A stretch of 52,978 bases of DNA from the NCBI RefSeq assembly GCF_024494385.1, contig NZ_JAEVLT010000032.1, positions 1-52,978 of the forward strand, written 5' to 3'. The notes under the pieces are model-generated. The model was given only the letters and a program-made list of their open reading frames with translations. It ran no database searches and was not told the origin of the DNA. The DNA comes from Bacillus sp. EB600 (GTDB lineage: Bacteria > Bacillota > Bacilli > Bacillales > Cytobacillaceae). A program made the position numbers and the translations under genes. This document shows positions 7,786 to 16,082 of the stretch, in pieces; positions within the stretch are counted from its first letter, which is position 1, and each line of letters starts with the position of its first letter.

Positions 7786-8070
7786 TTAGTTAGCTAGGTT
7801 AAAATTCTCTTTAATTTCTTTTAGAAGCTGTTCTGCACCTTCACGGCTAAGAATTAACTTACCGCCAGCTAAAGATAGGTTATCATCTGAAACTTCACCA
7901 GTTACTTGGCAAGTCATGTTTGGTTTATATTTCTTTAAGATAATGCGTTCATCGTCAACATATATTTCAAGAGCATCCTTTTCGGCGATGCCTAGAGTAC
8001 GTCTTAATTCGATGGGAATAACGACACGGCCTAATTCGTCAACCTTACGTACAATACCAGTAGATTTCAT
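7786..8070 (-). CDS. abrB: Transition-state regulator AbrB
   Basis: A 94-residue DNA-binding regulator with the N-terminal swapped-hairpin AbrB fold (MKSTGIVRKVDELGRVVIPI, then ELRRTLGIAEKDALEIYVDD). The conserved Cys lies in NMTCQVTGEV. It represses post-exponential genes such as spoVG in B. subtilis. The minus-strand ATG follows a gaggag site. Upstream lies a good sigma-A promoter with two tandem Spo0A boxes just after the start point, the same arrangement as in B. subtilis, where Spo0A~P represses abrB. It is one of only two minus-strand genes in the window. Confidence 0.98.
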   Translation of the reverse strand: MKSTGIVRKVDELGRVVIPIELRRTLGIAEKDALEIYVDDERIILKKYKPNMTCQVTGEVSDDNLSLAGGKLILSREGAEQLLKEIKENFNLAN

Positions 8071-8119
8071 ATTGTGAATCTCCTCTCAAAATGTTCAATA
8101 TTATCTCTCTATTTTTTAA

Positions 8120-8137
8120 TTCGTCAATATTCGACAA
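8120..8137 (-). promoter_or_regulatory. Tandem Spo0A boxes downstream of the abrB start point
   Basis: On the minus strand, TTGTCGAA (8137-8130, perfect) and TTGACGAA (8127-8120) lie 10 bp apart, one helical turn. They sit about +10 and +20 from the predicted start, as known for B. subtilis abrB repression. Confidence 0.85.
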
Positions 8138-8152
8138 ATTTCTCTTACTTCT

Positions 8153-8181
8153 ATAATACCAGCCATTCCCAAATCCGTCAA
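8153..8181 (-). promoter_or_regulatory. Sigma-A promoter of abrB
   Basis: On the minus strand: TTGACG (8181-8176), 17 bp, TATTAT (8158-8153). Confidence 0.85.
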
Positions 8182-8437
8182 TTATTTTATTCTGAAAATA
8201 ATATTAGAATTTGATTAGAAACAAACAAATGCTAATATAGCGGGGTTTCGTAGTTTATACAGAAGAAAATTTGGTATTCATTAATTGGAAAAAATAAAAG
8301 TGCTTTTTTGGTATCAATTCAAAGAGTTTCGACAAGGTTTTAGATATTTTGCACTTACCATATACTATTCAAACGCCATTCGTTGTTATTGGGGGTAATT
8401 TGAATTTTTTTACATAATGACTTGAGGTGCTGCGATG
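8182..8437. other. AT-rich intergenic region between abrB and metS promoters
   Basis: No long coding frame. It holds one further perfect Spo0A-type box on the minus strand (TTGTCGAA, 8335-8328). I see no T-box or other riboswitch signature upstream of metS. Confidence 0.5.
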
Positions 8438-8466
8438 TTGCAGAAAATGCCATCTTTCGGTATATT
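8438..8466 (+). promoter_or_regulatory. Sigma-A promoter of metS
   Basis: TTGCAG, 17 bp, TATATT. A weaker candidate (TTGACT 8535-8540, 17 bp, TAAATA) lies nearer the gene. Confidence 0.6.
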
Positions 8467-8615
8467 TTGCAGTATAATAATTATATTCATTTTGCACAAA
8501 ATTGTATTTTAGTTGAAAGCCTGGTAGTAATGGTTTGACTTACTTTTTAGAATTAGCTAAATAAGGCAATAATGTTGCAATAGGGATCGATTATCAATAT
8601 TTGAGGAGGATACAT

Positions 8616-10571
8616 ATGGAGGAGAAGTTAAAAACCTTTTACCTGACAACGCCAATTTATTATCCGAGTGGAAATTTACATATAGGTCACGCCTATACAA
8701 CGGTTGCTGGTGATGCAATGGCGCGATATAAGCGCCTTCGTGGTTATGATGTTATGTATTTGACTGGTACGGATGAACACGGGCAAAAAATCCAACGGAA
8801 AGCGGAAGAAAAGGGGGTTACCCCACAACAATATGTAGATGAGATTGTCAGCGGTATTCAAGAACTGTGGAAAAAATTGGATATATCGTACAATGACTTT
8901 ATTCGGACAACTCAAGATCGTCATAAACAAGTTGTTGAGAAAATCTTTGCAAGGCTGCTTGAGCAAGGTGACATTTATCTTGATCAATATGAAGGCTGGT
9001 ACTGTACTCCTTGTGAATCGTTTTATACTGACAGACAGCTTGTTGAAGGAAACTGCCCGGATTGCGGCAGACCAGTTGAGAAAGTGAAAGAAGAGTCATA
9101 CTTTTTCAGAATGAGCAAGTATGTCGACCGCTTGCTTCAATATTACGAGGAAAATCCGGAATTTATTCAGCCCGAGTCCCGTAAGAATGAAATGATTAAT
9201 AACTTTATCAAACCAGGGTTGGAGGATTTAGCTGTTTCCCGAACAACGTTTGATTGGGGAATTAAAGTACCTGGTGATCCAAAGCACGTCATTTATGTAT
9301 GGATAGATGCATTGTCGAATTATATTACCGCCCTTGGATACGGTACGGAAAATGATGCGAAGTATGTAAAGTATTGGCCTGCAGACGTTCATATTGTTGG
9401 AAAAGAAATTGTTCGGTTCCACACCATCTATTGGCCAATTATGTTAATGGCCTTAGATCTTCCGCTTCCAAAGAAGGTTTTTGCCCATGGCTGGCTTTTG
9501 ATGAAGGATGGAAAAATGTCCAAATCAAAAGGGAATGTTGTTGATCCGGTTACATTAATTGACCGCTATGGTCTTGATGCATTACGTTATTACTTATTAA
9601 GAGAGGTTCCATTCGGTGCAGACGGCGTTTTTACACCAGAGGGCTTTGTTGAAAGAATTAATTTTGATTTAGCTAATGACCTAGGGAATTTGTTGAATCG
9701 GACAGTTGCGATGATTAACAGATATTTTGATGGTGTTATTCCTGATTACTCCAATTCAACTGAGGAATATGATTCCGCCCTACTTAAAATGAACCGTGAA
9801 GTGGTTTCTAATTATGAAGAAGCTATGGAGAAAATGGAGTTTTCAGTCGCATTGACTTCTATTTGGCAATTAGTAAGCAGGAGCAATAAATATATTGATG
9901 AAACACAGCCGTGGAATTTAGCAAAAGATGAAGAAAATAAACCGCGGCTTGCAAGTGTAATGGTTCATTTAGCTGAGTCATTACGCAGAATTGCTGTTCT
10001 TCTTCAGCCGTTTCTAACCCGTACGCCTAATGAGATTTTCAAGCAATTAGGCATCAATGACGAGACCCTTACAACATGGGAAAGCCTTGAACAGTTTGGT
10101 TTGATCGCTAGTGGTACGAAAGTAGAAAAGGGACAGCCTATTTTTCCAAGGCTTGAAATTGAGGAAGAGGTAGCATTCATTAAAACGAAAATGCAAGGAC
10201 CTGCAGCTCCTGTTGAAGAAAAGAAAGAAGAAAAGCCAGAAGAGCTTGCTGAAATTTCCATTGATGATTTCATGAAAGTCGATTTACGTGTAGCAGAGGT
10301 TACAGCCTGTGAACCAGTTAAAAAAGCAGATAAGCTTTTGAAGCTCCAGCTAGACCTTGGGTATGAAAAACGCCAGGTCGTATCAGGAATTGCCCAATAC
10401 TACAAACCAGAGGAATTAGTTGGACGGAAGGTCATTTGTATTACCAATTTAAAACCTGTGAAGCTGCGCGGAGAACTTTCACAGGGGATGATTTTGGCTG
10501 GTTCTAAAGATGGCCAGCTATCAATCGCCACTGTCGATCAAACACTGCCAAACGGCTCGAAGGTAAAGTAG
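8616..10571 (+). CDS. metS: Methionine--tRNA ligase
   Basis: A 651-residue class I aminoacyl-tRNA synthetase. The HIGH motif is at residues 22-25 and KMSKS at about 299-303. Four zinc cysteines lie in CTPC and CPDC (residues 130, 133, 147, 150). The C-terminal EMAP/Trbp111-like tRNA-binding domain (from about residue 545, IDDFMKVDLRVAEV) is present. ATG 8616 follows gaggagg. The leader is over 140 nt from the predicted promoter but shows no T-box element. No classic terminator follows; a repeat copy with an 18-bp hairpin begins 10 bp after the stop. Confidence 0.97.
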   Translation: MEEKLKTFYLTTPIYYPSGNLHIGHAYTTVAGDAMARYKRLRGYDVMYLTGTDEHGQKIQRKAEEKGVTPQQYVDEIVSGIQELWKKLDISYNDFIRTTQDRHKQVVEKIFARLLEQGDIYLDQYEGWYCTPCESFYTDRQLVEGNCPDCGRPVEKVKEESYFFRMSKYVDRLLQYYEENPEFIQPESRKNEMINNFIKPGLEDLAVSRTTFDWGIKVPGDPKHVIYVWIDALSNYITALGYGTENDAKYVKYWPADVHIVGKEIVRFHTIYWPIMLMALDLPLPKKVFAHGWLLMKDGKMSKSKGNVVDPVTLIDRYGLDALRYYLLREVPFGADGVFTPEGFVERINFDLANDLGNLLNRTVAMINRYFDGVIPDYSNSTEEYDSALLKMNREVVSNYEEAMEKMEFSVALTSIWQLVSRSNKYIDETQPWNLAKDEENKPRLASVMVHLAESLRRIAVLLQPFLTRTPNEIFKQLGINDETLTTWESLEQFGLIASGTKVEKGQPIFPRLEIEEEVAFIKTKMQGPAAPVEEKKEEKPEELAEISIDDFMKVDLRVAEVTACEPVKKADKLLKLQLDLGYEKRQVVSGIAQYYKPEELVGRKVICITNLKPVKLRGELSQGMILAGSKDGQLSIATVDQTLPNGSKVK

Positions 10572-10580
10572 GCTTCGAAA

Positions 10581-10903
10581 TTTGAGAAATGTCTAGCGGC
10601 GGTGCCTAGCGACTAGTAGACTTCGCCCATCTCCCTACGATGAGTCAAGCACGAACGCGCTAATGCGCTTCGTGTTTCCTTTGCCGCGTATTAACGGGCA
10701 GTAAATTCTCAACTGCCCGTTAATACGCGGTTATAGGAACACAGACTAAAACCGCCACATCCTGTGGCAACGTCTGCGTGACCCACTTCCTGTGGGCCGC
10801 AACTAACAATCAGCGAGGAAAACATTCGCTGATTGAAGGTTCGCCTTATCTCAGTCGATGTGCTTCAGTCTATACGTCGCTAAACGGGCTCCTCCGCTTT
10901 TCG
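10581..10903 (+). repeat. Mosaic interspersed repeat, copy 2 (long form)
   Basis: The head is tttgagaaatgtctag and the tail is ctaaacgggctcctccgctttt. It carries two inserted modules. One is an 18-bp perfect hairpin (ccgcgtattaacgggcag / ctgcccgttaatacgcgg, 10684-10701 and 10713-10730). The other is an aatcagcga / tcgctgatt hairpin (10808-10834). It fills nearly the whole metS-tatD gap of about 420 bp; nothing else is seen there. Confidence 0.85.
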
Positions 10904-10990
10904 TTTGAAATGTTCCACGTGTAACAATTTTCGGGACATTTCTATTTTTTTAGCTATGATTGGCAAGAAAAATTGTAAAGGAGCATTATG

Positions 10991-11758
10991 ATGTTATTTG
11001 ATACACATGCCCATTTAAATGCGGAAGAGTATAAGGATGATTTAGATGAAGTGATAGCCCGGGCACAGGAGGCAGGTGTAACCCATATGGTTGTCGTTGG
11101 CTTTGACCGTCCGACAATTGAAAAAGCAATGGAGTTGGTGGACCGCTTTGATTTTCTATATGCAAGTGTTGGTTGGCATCCAGTCGATGCTATTGACATG
11201 ACGGAAGAAGATTTAGTCTGGATTGAAGAACTTGCTGCTCATCCAAAGGTTGTTGCCCTTGGAGAAATGGGCTTAGATTATCATTGGGATAAGTCACCAA
11301 AAGATATTCAGAAAGTTGTATTTCGAAAACAAATACAGTTAGCCAGAAAAGTGCATTTGCCGGTTATAATTCATAACCGTGAGGCGACCGCTGACATAAT
11401 CGAAATTCTAAAGGAAGAGAAGGCTGACGAAGTAGGGGGGATTATGCACTGTTTTAGCGGAAGTCCTGAAATTGCGCAGGAATGTGTAAATATGAACTTT
11501 TATATCTCGTTGGGTGGACCAGTAACATTTAAAAACGCAAAAAGACCAAAGGAGGTTGCAGCTGAGATTCCTTTAGATAAACTTTTAATTGAAACAGACT
11601 GTCCATATCTAACCCCTCACCCATACCGTGGCAAGCGAAATGAACCTGGTTATGTAAAATTGGTTGCTGAACAAATAGCAGAGATAAAAGGAATTACATA
11701 TGAGGAAGTTGCTGAAGTAACTTCAAAAAACGCCAAAAAATTTTTCGGCATAAACTGA
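10991..11758 (+). CDS. tatD: TatD-family metal-dependent deoxyribonuclease
   Basis: A 255-residue TIM-barrel hydrolase (YabD). Metal-binding motifs visible are DTHAHL, GEMGLDYHW, IIHNRE, MHCFSG and IETDCPYLTPHP. Relatives are 3'-5' exonucleases implicated in DNA repair. ATG 10991 (MLFDTHAHL) matches the family start; ATG 10988 is the adjacent in-frame alternative. The site aaaggag is at 10977-10983. The promoter is not obvious in the short gap left by the upstream repeat. Confidence 0.95.
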   Translation: MLFDTHAHLNAEEYKDDLDEVIARAQEAGVTHMVVVGFDRPTIEKAMELVDRFDFLYASVGWHPVDAIDMTEEDLVWIEELAAHPKVVALGEMGLDYHWDKSPKDIQKVVFRKQIQLARKVHLPVIIHNREATADIIEILKEEKADEVGGIMHCFSGSPEIAQECVNMNFYISLGGPVTFKNAKRPKEVAAEIPLDKLLIETDCPYLTPHPYRGKRNEPGYVKLVAEQIAEIKGITYEEVAEVTSKNAKKFFGIN

Positions 11759-11849
11759 CAGTAAATATTGTCGAAAATGAATGAAGCTTGTCTCAATTTT
11801 TGTTAAAACTAGAAGTTCTACACGCCTCCTTTACCTCATAGGATGATTG

Positions 11850-11894
11850 TGTCGAAGAGTTTTTCTTTGCAATTTGTCCAAAACTCTGCATAAT
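11850..11894 (+). promoter_or_regulatory. Putative sigma-A promoter of yabE with an upstream Spo0A-like box
   Basis: TTGCAA (11867-11872), 16 bp, CATAAT (11889-11894). TGTCGAA lies at 11850-11856, just upstream of the -35, and a perfect TTGTCGAA is at 11768-11775. The Spo0A link is inferred from motif matches only. Confidence 0.45.
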
Positions 11895-11995
11895 TAGAAC
11901 TAATATTTAGGCAAATGCAAGGGATAACCGCCGACAACACGTCTTTTAAATAATTACTCCGAGAAAGGGAGGCGTTTTTCATCGTATTCAAAAAC

Positions 11996-13177
11996 ATGAA
12001 AAACCTGTTTTCCAAGTCTTTGAGTAGCAAGAAAGTGGCCATTGCTTTTGCTAGTTTCGTAGTTTTTGCAGCTGCAGTAGGAATTTTTTGGAGTGAAAGT
12101 ACTAAAAAATCGGTTGCACTTACTTTGAATAGCAAGCAAAAAGTTGTGAGAACACACGCAGATACAGTTCAAGAATTACTCGATGAACAAAATGTATCAG
12201 TACACTCAAAAGACTATGTTTTTCCAAAGGCAAGCACAAAGTTGAAAAACAACTTGAAAATTGTCTGGAAACAAGCAAAACAGGTTGAAATTGTCAAAGA
12301 CAACGAGAAGAAAACGGTTTGGACTACAGCCGATACGGTTGCTGAGTTACTAAAAGAGCAGAAAATTACTTTGAAAACACATGATCAAATCATACCCAAG
12401 CCGTTACAACCAATCAAGGCCAAAATGATGGTCCACCTTAAAGTGGCAAAATCCCTTACATTGGTGGATGGTGGAAATCAACAACAAATCTGGTCCACTT
12501 CGACTACGGTCGCTGACTTTTTGAAGCAACAAGGCATTAAACTAAATGATTTAGACCGAGTTGAACCGTCAATGAATGAGACAGTAAAAGAGAATGATGT
12601 AATTAATGTCATTCGAGTAGAAAAGGTCACCGATGTGGTGGAAGAACCAATCCAGTTTGCAGTTGTCTCGCAAATGGATCCAAACTTAGACAAAGGATCA
12701 GAAAAAACATTGGTTGAAGGGGTAAATGGTGTTAATTCAAAGCAATATGAAGTCACCCTAGAAAACGGAAAAGAAGTTTTACGAAATTTGATCAGTACCA
12801 ATTTGGTAAAAGAGAAGCAAGATAAAGTCGTGGCTGTCGGAGCTAAAGAATTGTCTAATCAGGTTTCCCGTGGACAAGACAACGGTGGAAATGAGTACTA
12901 TGTGAGTGCAACTGCCTATACGGCGGATTGCAATGGCTGTTCAGGCAATACCGCAACTGGGCTGAATTTACGTGCCAACCCAAATGCTAAGGTGATCGCA
13001 GTCGATCCGAGAATAATCCCATTGGGATCAAAGGTGTATGTCGATGGTTATGGATATGCGATTGCAGCTGATACTGGAGGAGCAATAAAAGGATACAAGA
13101 TTGATGTTTTCATATCTTCAAAAGCAGAAGCCTACCGTTGGGGATTAAAAAAGGTCAAAATTACGGTATTGAATTAA
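11996..13177 (+). CDS. yabE: YabE, cell-wall protein with DUF348, G5 and 3D domains
   Basis: A 393-residue exported protein of the resuscitation-promoting-factor-like Sps group. There is an N-terminal membrane segment (about residues 13-31). Three DUF348 repeats follow (HADTVQELLDEQ, TADTVAELLKEQ, STTVADFLKQQ), then a G5 domain (about 215-290). The C-terminal 3D domain is a likely peptidoglycan-cleaving domain, with Asp in DPRIIPLGS, AADTGG and KIDVF. ATG 11996 is poorly placed: the strong site aaagggaggcg ends about 22 nt upstream. An in-frame ATC at 11981 sits at ideal spacing, so the real start may be non-canonical. Confidence 0.93.
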   Translation: MKNLFSKSLSSKKVAIAFASFVVFAAAVGIFWSESTKKSVALTLNSKQKVVRTHADTVQELLDEQNVSVHSKDYVFPKASTKLKNNLKIVWKQAKQVEIVKDNEKKTVWTTADTVAELLKEQKITLKTHDQIIPKPLQPIKAKMMVHLKVAKSLTLVDGGNQQQIWSTSTTVADFLKQQGIKLNDLDRVEPSMNETVKENDVINVIRVEKVTDVVEEPIQFAVVSQMDPNLDKGSEKTLVEGVNGVNSKQYEVTLENGKEVLRNLISTNLVKEKQDKVVAVGAKELSNQVSRGQDNGGNEYYVSATAYTADCNGCSGNTATGLNLRANPNAKVIAVDPRIIPLGSKVYVDGYGYAIAADTGGAIKGYKIDVFISSKAEAYRWGLKKVKITVLN

Positions 13178-13184
13178 TTTATGG

Positions 13185-13211
13185 ACAGAGGGGGATCCTC
13201 TGTTTTTTTTT
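13185..13211 (+). terminator. yabE terminator
   Basis: Stem acagagg / cctctgt with a 5-nt loop, followed by nine T residues. Confidence 0.92.
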
Positions 13212-13433
13212 GCTTTTTGTAAAAATTTCTTTATACTTACATCTATGGTGTTTAAACATTGTTTATAAAATGATCTTACTTCATCTTATGAGCATTTTCA
13301 AGTGTTTATACGCCTAAGATTACAAAAATATTTCATTTTTTTATCATTTATTTCACGATAATTTTTTGTGTCTATAAATACATAGAATGCCTGCTTATAA
13401 ATCCTGCGTTAGGCTTACTAGTTGGAGGATCGT

Positions 13434-13994
13434 ATGAAGATAAAAGAGATCATTGTAGTAGAAGGTAAAGACGATACAACGGCCATAAAGAGGGCTGTAG
13501 ATGCTGATACAATTGAAACAAATGGTTCAGCACTAAACCAGGATACAATCGAAAAAGTTAAATTGGCCCAAAAAACAAGGGGAGTAATTATTTTTACTGA
13601 TCCAGACTATCCCGGTGAAAAAATAAGAAAAACAATTACTGAAAAGGTACCAGGCTGTAAGCATGCATTTTTAACAAAAGAAGTGGCCATCAGTAAAAAT
13701 GGAAAGAAACTTGGGGTGGAGCATGCTGAACCTAATGTCATAAGAGAGGCGTTGAAAGATGCTCAATTGATGCATGACGAAATCTCAGAGGAAATTACCC
13801 AGGAAGATTTATTAATAGCAGGCTTGATTGGTGGCCCAGGAGCGAAAGAAAGAAGGATACAGCTTGGAAAGCTATTAAAAATTGGATACACAAATGGGAA
13901 GCAGCTGCATAAGCGTTTAATGATGTTTCAGATTAGTAAGGAGACATTTGCTGCTGCCCTCGCTGTAATAGGACGGGAGGAACAAAATGGATAA
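13434..13994 (+). CDS. rnmV: Ribonuclease M5
   Basis: A 186-residue TOPRIM nuclease that matures 5S rRNA precursor in low-GC Gram-positives. The TOPRIM glutamate is in IIVVEGKDDT and the DxD pair in FTDPDYPGEK. The conserved HAFLTKE, GVEHAEP and GLIGGPGAKERR segments are present. ATG 13434 follows gttggagg. The stop overlaps rsmA by 8 nt, matching the rnmV-ksgA pair of B. subtilis. Its substrate, 5S rRNA, is encoded at the start of this window. Confidence 0.96.
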   Translation: MKIKEIIVVEGKDDTTAIKRAVDADTIETNGSALNQDTIEKVKLAQKTRGVIIFTDPDYPGEKIRKTITEKVPGCKHAFLTKEVAISKNGKKLGVEHAEPNVIREALKDAQLMHDEISEEITQEDLLIAGLIGGPGAKERRIQLGKLLKIGYTNGKQLHKRLMMFQISKETFAAALAVIGREEQNG

Positions 13995-14865
13995 AGATAT
14001 TGCAACACCAATAAGGACCAGGGGAATTCTTGAAAAGTATGGGTTTTCATTTAAAAAGAGTCTTGGCCAAAACTTTTTGATTGACACTAATATCTTAAAA
14101 AGAATTGTTGATTTCGCTGAGTTGAGTGAAGATATCGGAGCGATTGAAATCGGGCCAGGGATAGGAGCATTGACTGAACAGCTTGCCCGCTCCAGTAAAA
14201 AGGTAGTTGCGTTTGAAATTGACCAGCGCCTGCTGCCAATTTTAGCAGAAACACTTTCTCCCTATTCTAACGTAAAGGTGATTCATCAAGACGTATTAAA
14301 AGCAGATGTGGCAAAGGTTATTGATGAGGAATTTACTGATTGTAAAGATATAATGGTCGTTGCCAATTTGCCGTATTATGTGACGACCCCAATCATTATG
14401 AAAATCATTGAGGAGCATCTCCCGATTCGCGGTATTGTTGTGATGCTGCAAAAGGAAGTGGCAGACAGAATTTCTGCTAAACCAGGAACGAAGGATTATG
14501 GGTCTCTTTCGATAGCCATTCAGTATTATACAAAGGCTGAAACGGTTATGATTGTGCCTAAAACTGTTTTTGTGCCGCAGCCGAATGTTGATTCAGCGGT
14601 TGTTAGATTAACGAGGCTGGAGGAGCCTGCTGTTAGTGTCAAAGATGAGGATTTCTTTTTCCAAGTGACGAGGGCGAGCTTTGCCCAGAGGAGAAAGACG
14701 CTGTTAAATAATTTAACAAGTCAACTGCCTGACGGAAAAGAAAAGAAAGAGAACATTGTAACTGCATTACATGCAAGCGGAATTGATCCTGGCAGAAGGG
14801 GTGAAACGCTCTCGCTGGAGGAATTTGGCCGTTTAAGTGATGAATTATATCCGCTTTTTCACTAA
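13987..14865 (+). CDS. rsmA: 16S rRNA (A1518/A1519) dimethyltransferase
   Basis: A 292-residue KsgA/RsmA enzyme that dimethylates two adenines near the 3' end of 16S rRNA. Motif I is AIEIGPGIGALTEQLA, and motif IV NLPYYVTTPI is the N6-adenine catalytic motif. The N-terminal KSLGQNFL and the C-terminal FAQRRKTLLNNL are family signatures. ATG 13987 is inside the end of rnmV with gggagg upstream, suggesting coupling. A strong hairpin follows at once. Confidence 0.97.
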   Translation: MDKDIATPIRTRGILEKYGFSFKKSLGQNFLIDTNILKRIVDFAELSEDIGAIEIGPGIGALTEQLARSSKKVVAFEIDQRLLPILAETLSPYSNVKVIHQDVLKADVAKVIDEEFTDCKDIMVVANLPYYVTTPIIMKIIEEHLPIRGIVVMLQKEVADRISAKPGTKDYGSLSIAIQYYTKAETVMIVPKTVFVPQPNVDSAVVRLTRLEEPAVSVKDEDFFFQVTRASFAQRRKTLLNNLTSQLPDGKEKKENIVTALHASGIDPGRRGETLSLEEFGRLSDELYPLFH

Positions 14866-14887
14866 GACCTTTTAAAGGTCTTTTTTT
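14864..14887 (+). terminator. rsmA terminator
   Basis: Stem aagacctt / aaggtctt followed by seven T residues, overlapping the rsmA stop. Confidence 0.9.
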
Positions 14888-14894
14888 GTAGGTG

Positions 14895-14916
14895 AAACGG
14901 GCGCTTCCGCTTTTCT
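14895..14916 (+). repeat. Tail fragment of the mosaic repeat
   Basis: Matches only the last ~22 bp of the repeat family (aaacgggcgcttccgctttt). It ends 3 bp before the predicted -35 of yabG. Confidence 0.65.
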
Positions 14917-14919
14917 TTT

Positions 14920-14948
14920 CACAAGTCCTCTACCTTTTGCATAGCCTA
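14920..14948 (+). promoter_or_regulatory. Sigma-K-type promoter of yabG
   Basis: The -10 catagccta is a full match to CATANNNTA. The -35 caca lies 16 bp upstream (consensus mACm). yabG is a known late mother-cell gene. Confidence 0.72.
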
Positions 14949-15007
14949 TGATAGAATACTTTTCTTAATTGGAAGGCCTATTGTTTGGTCTTATTGGAGT
15001 GACGACA

Positions 15008-15886
15008 GTGGATATTAAGTTGATGGATATTGTCGCAAGAAGGTCATATAACTGTGATATTTTGTTTAGGGTAATCGATATTACTGAAACAAATGGTCAA
15101 AAAACAGCAATCCTCTATGGAGAGGATTATCGCCTTGTTGCCGATGCTCCGTGTGAGGATTTAGTTACCATAAATCAAAGTGAACGGAACAAGTTTACAC
15201 AGGAATACAGATCATTAGAAGAGCAATCCTTTCGACTTTTTGCTCAGGATATAGATTTATTAAAACAGCGTCAGGAATATGAAACAACGGGTGGATATGC
15301 AAAACAATCAAATTATTTTCAAATTCCTGGTAAGGTTCTTCACTTGGATGGAGATGAAGCCTATTTAAAAAAGTGTTTAACTGTATATGAAAAGATAGGT
15401 ATACCTGTGTTTGGAATGCACTGTAATGAAAAGGAAATGCCGCAAAAGATTGGACAATTGCTTGATTATTATCGTCCTGATATTCTTGTCATTACGGGAC
15501 ATGATGCCTACTCAAGGGCAAAAGGCAAAATCACAGACATTAATGCTTACCGCCATTCAAAGCATTTTGTTCAAGCAGTTATAGAAGCGCGAAGGAAGAC
15601 TCCCCATTTGGATCAGTTGGTGATTTTTGCAGGAGCCTGCCAATCACATTTTGAATCGCTAATCCATGCAGGAGCAAATTATGCGAGTTCACCCGCGCGG
15701 ATTAACATTCATGCGCTGGACCCGGTTTATATTGTGGCAAAGATCAGCCTTACCCCATTTATGGAGCGTATTAACGTTTGGGATGTATTACGAAACACAC
15801 TAACAGGTGAAAAGGGACTTGGAGGCATTGAAACAAAGGGTGTACTACGGACAGGGATGCCCTATCGGCCCGTTTATGATGAGTAA
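15008..15886 (+). CDS. yabG: Sporulation-specific protease YabG
   Basis: A 292-residue cysteine protease that processes spore-coat proteins in B. subtilis. Recognised by the MDIKLMDIVARRSYNCDILF start, the VITGHDAYS segment, the AGACQSHFESLIHAGANYASSP segment with its likely catalytic Cys, and the ETKGVLRTGMPY end. The start is GTG 15008, 8 nt after ggag. An upstream in-frame start at 14969 has no ribosome binding site and adds 13 non-family residues. A sigma-K promoter lies 60 bp upstream. It is flanked by terminators, so it is monocistronic. Confidence 0.95.
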   Translation: MDIKLMDIVARRSYNCDILFRVIDITETNGQKTAILYGEDYRLVADAPCEDLVTINQSERNKFTQEYRSLEEQSFRLFAQDIDLLKQRQEYETTGGYAKQSNYFQIPGKVLHLDGDEAYLKKCLTVYEKIGIPVFGMHCNEKEMPQKIGQLLDYYRPDILVITGHDAYSRAKGKITDINAYRHSKHFVQAVIEARRKTPHLDQLVIFAGACQSHFESLIHAGANYASSPARINIHALDPVYIVAKISLTPFMERINVWDVLRNTLTGEKGLGGIETKGVLRTGMPYRPVYDE

Positions 15887-15912
15887 CAGCAAGATGGCCT
15901 CTGCTTTTTTTT
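15887..15912 (+). terminator. Weak terminator after yabG
   Basis: Imperfect stem (agca / tgct with internal mismatches) followed by eight T residues. Confidence 0.45.
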
Positions 15913-15990
15913 GTAATAACACATATTCTTTTCCTTTTAAGGTAAAGCTATAAATGTTGAAATTTAAAAGAAAAAGTAGAACGAAATTTG

Positions 15991-16020
15991 TTGACAATCT
16001 TTTTACTGTCTTGATATAAT
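15991..16020 (+). promoter_or_regulatory. Upstream sigma-A promoter of veg
   Basis: TTGACA, 18 bp, TATAAT; both hexamers are consensus. B. subtilis veg has a similar upstream promoter. Confidence 0.85.
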
Positions 16021-16032
16021 TTATGTTTTTGA

Positions 16033-16061
16033 TTGACAGAATTGTGTCAGCGTGTTATACT
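16033..16061 (+). promoter_or_regulatory. Downstream sigma-A promoter of veg
   Basis: TTGACA, 17 bp, TATACT, ending 22 bp before the veg ATG. It corresponds to the well-known strong Pveg. Confidence 0.9.
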
Positions 16062-16082
16062 TTACATCGTGAGGTGGACCGA

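Noticed and set aside
8473..8615. T-box riboswitch before metS
   Set aside because: No T-box sequence, specifier loop or antiterminator/terminator pair is visible; the leader is simple AT-rich sequence.
11895..11980. c-di-AMP (ydaO-type) riboswitch before yabE
   Set aside because: Related cell-wall genes carry this riboswitch in other species, but the leader here is only about 80 nt and lacks the conserved motif.
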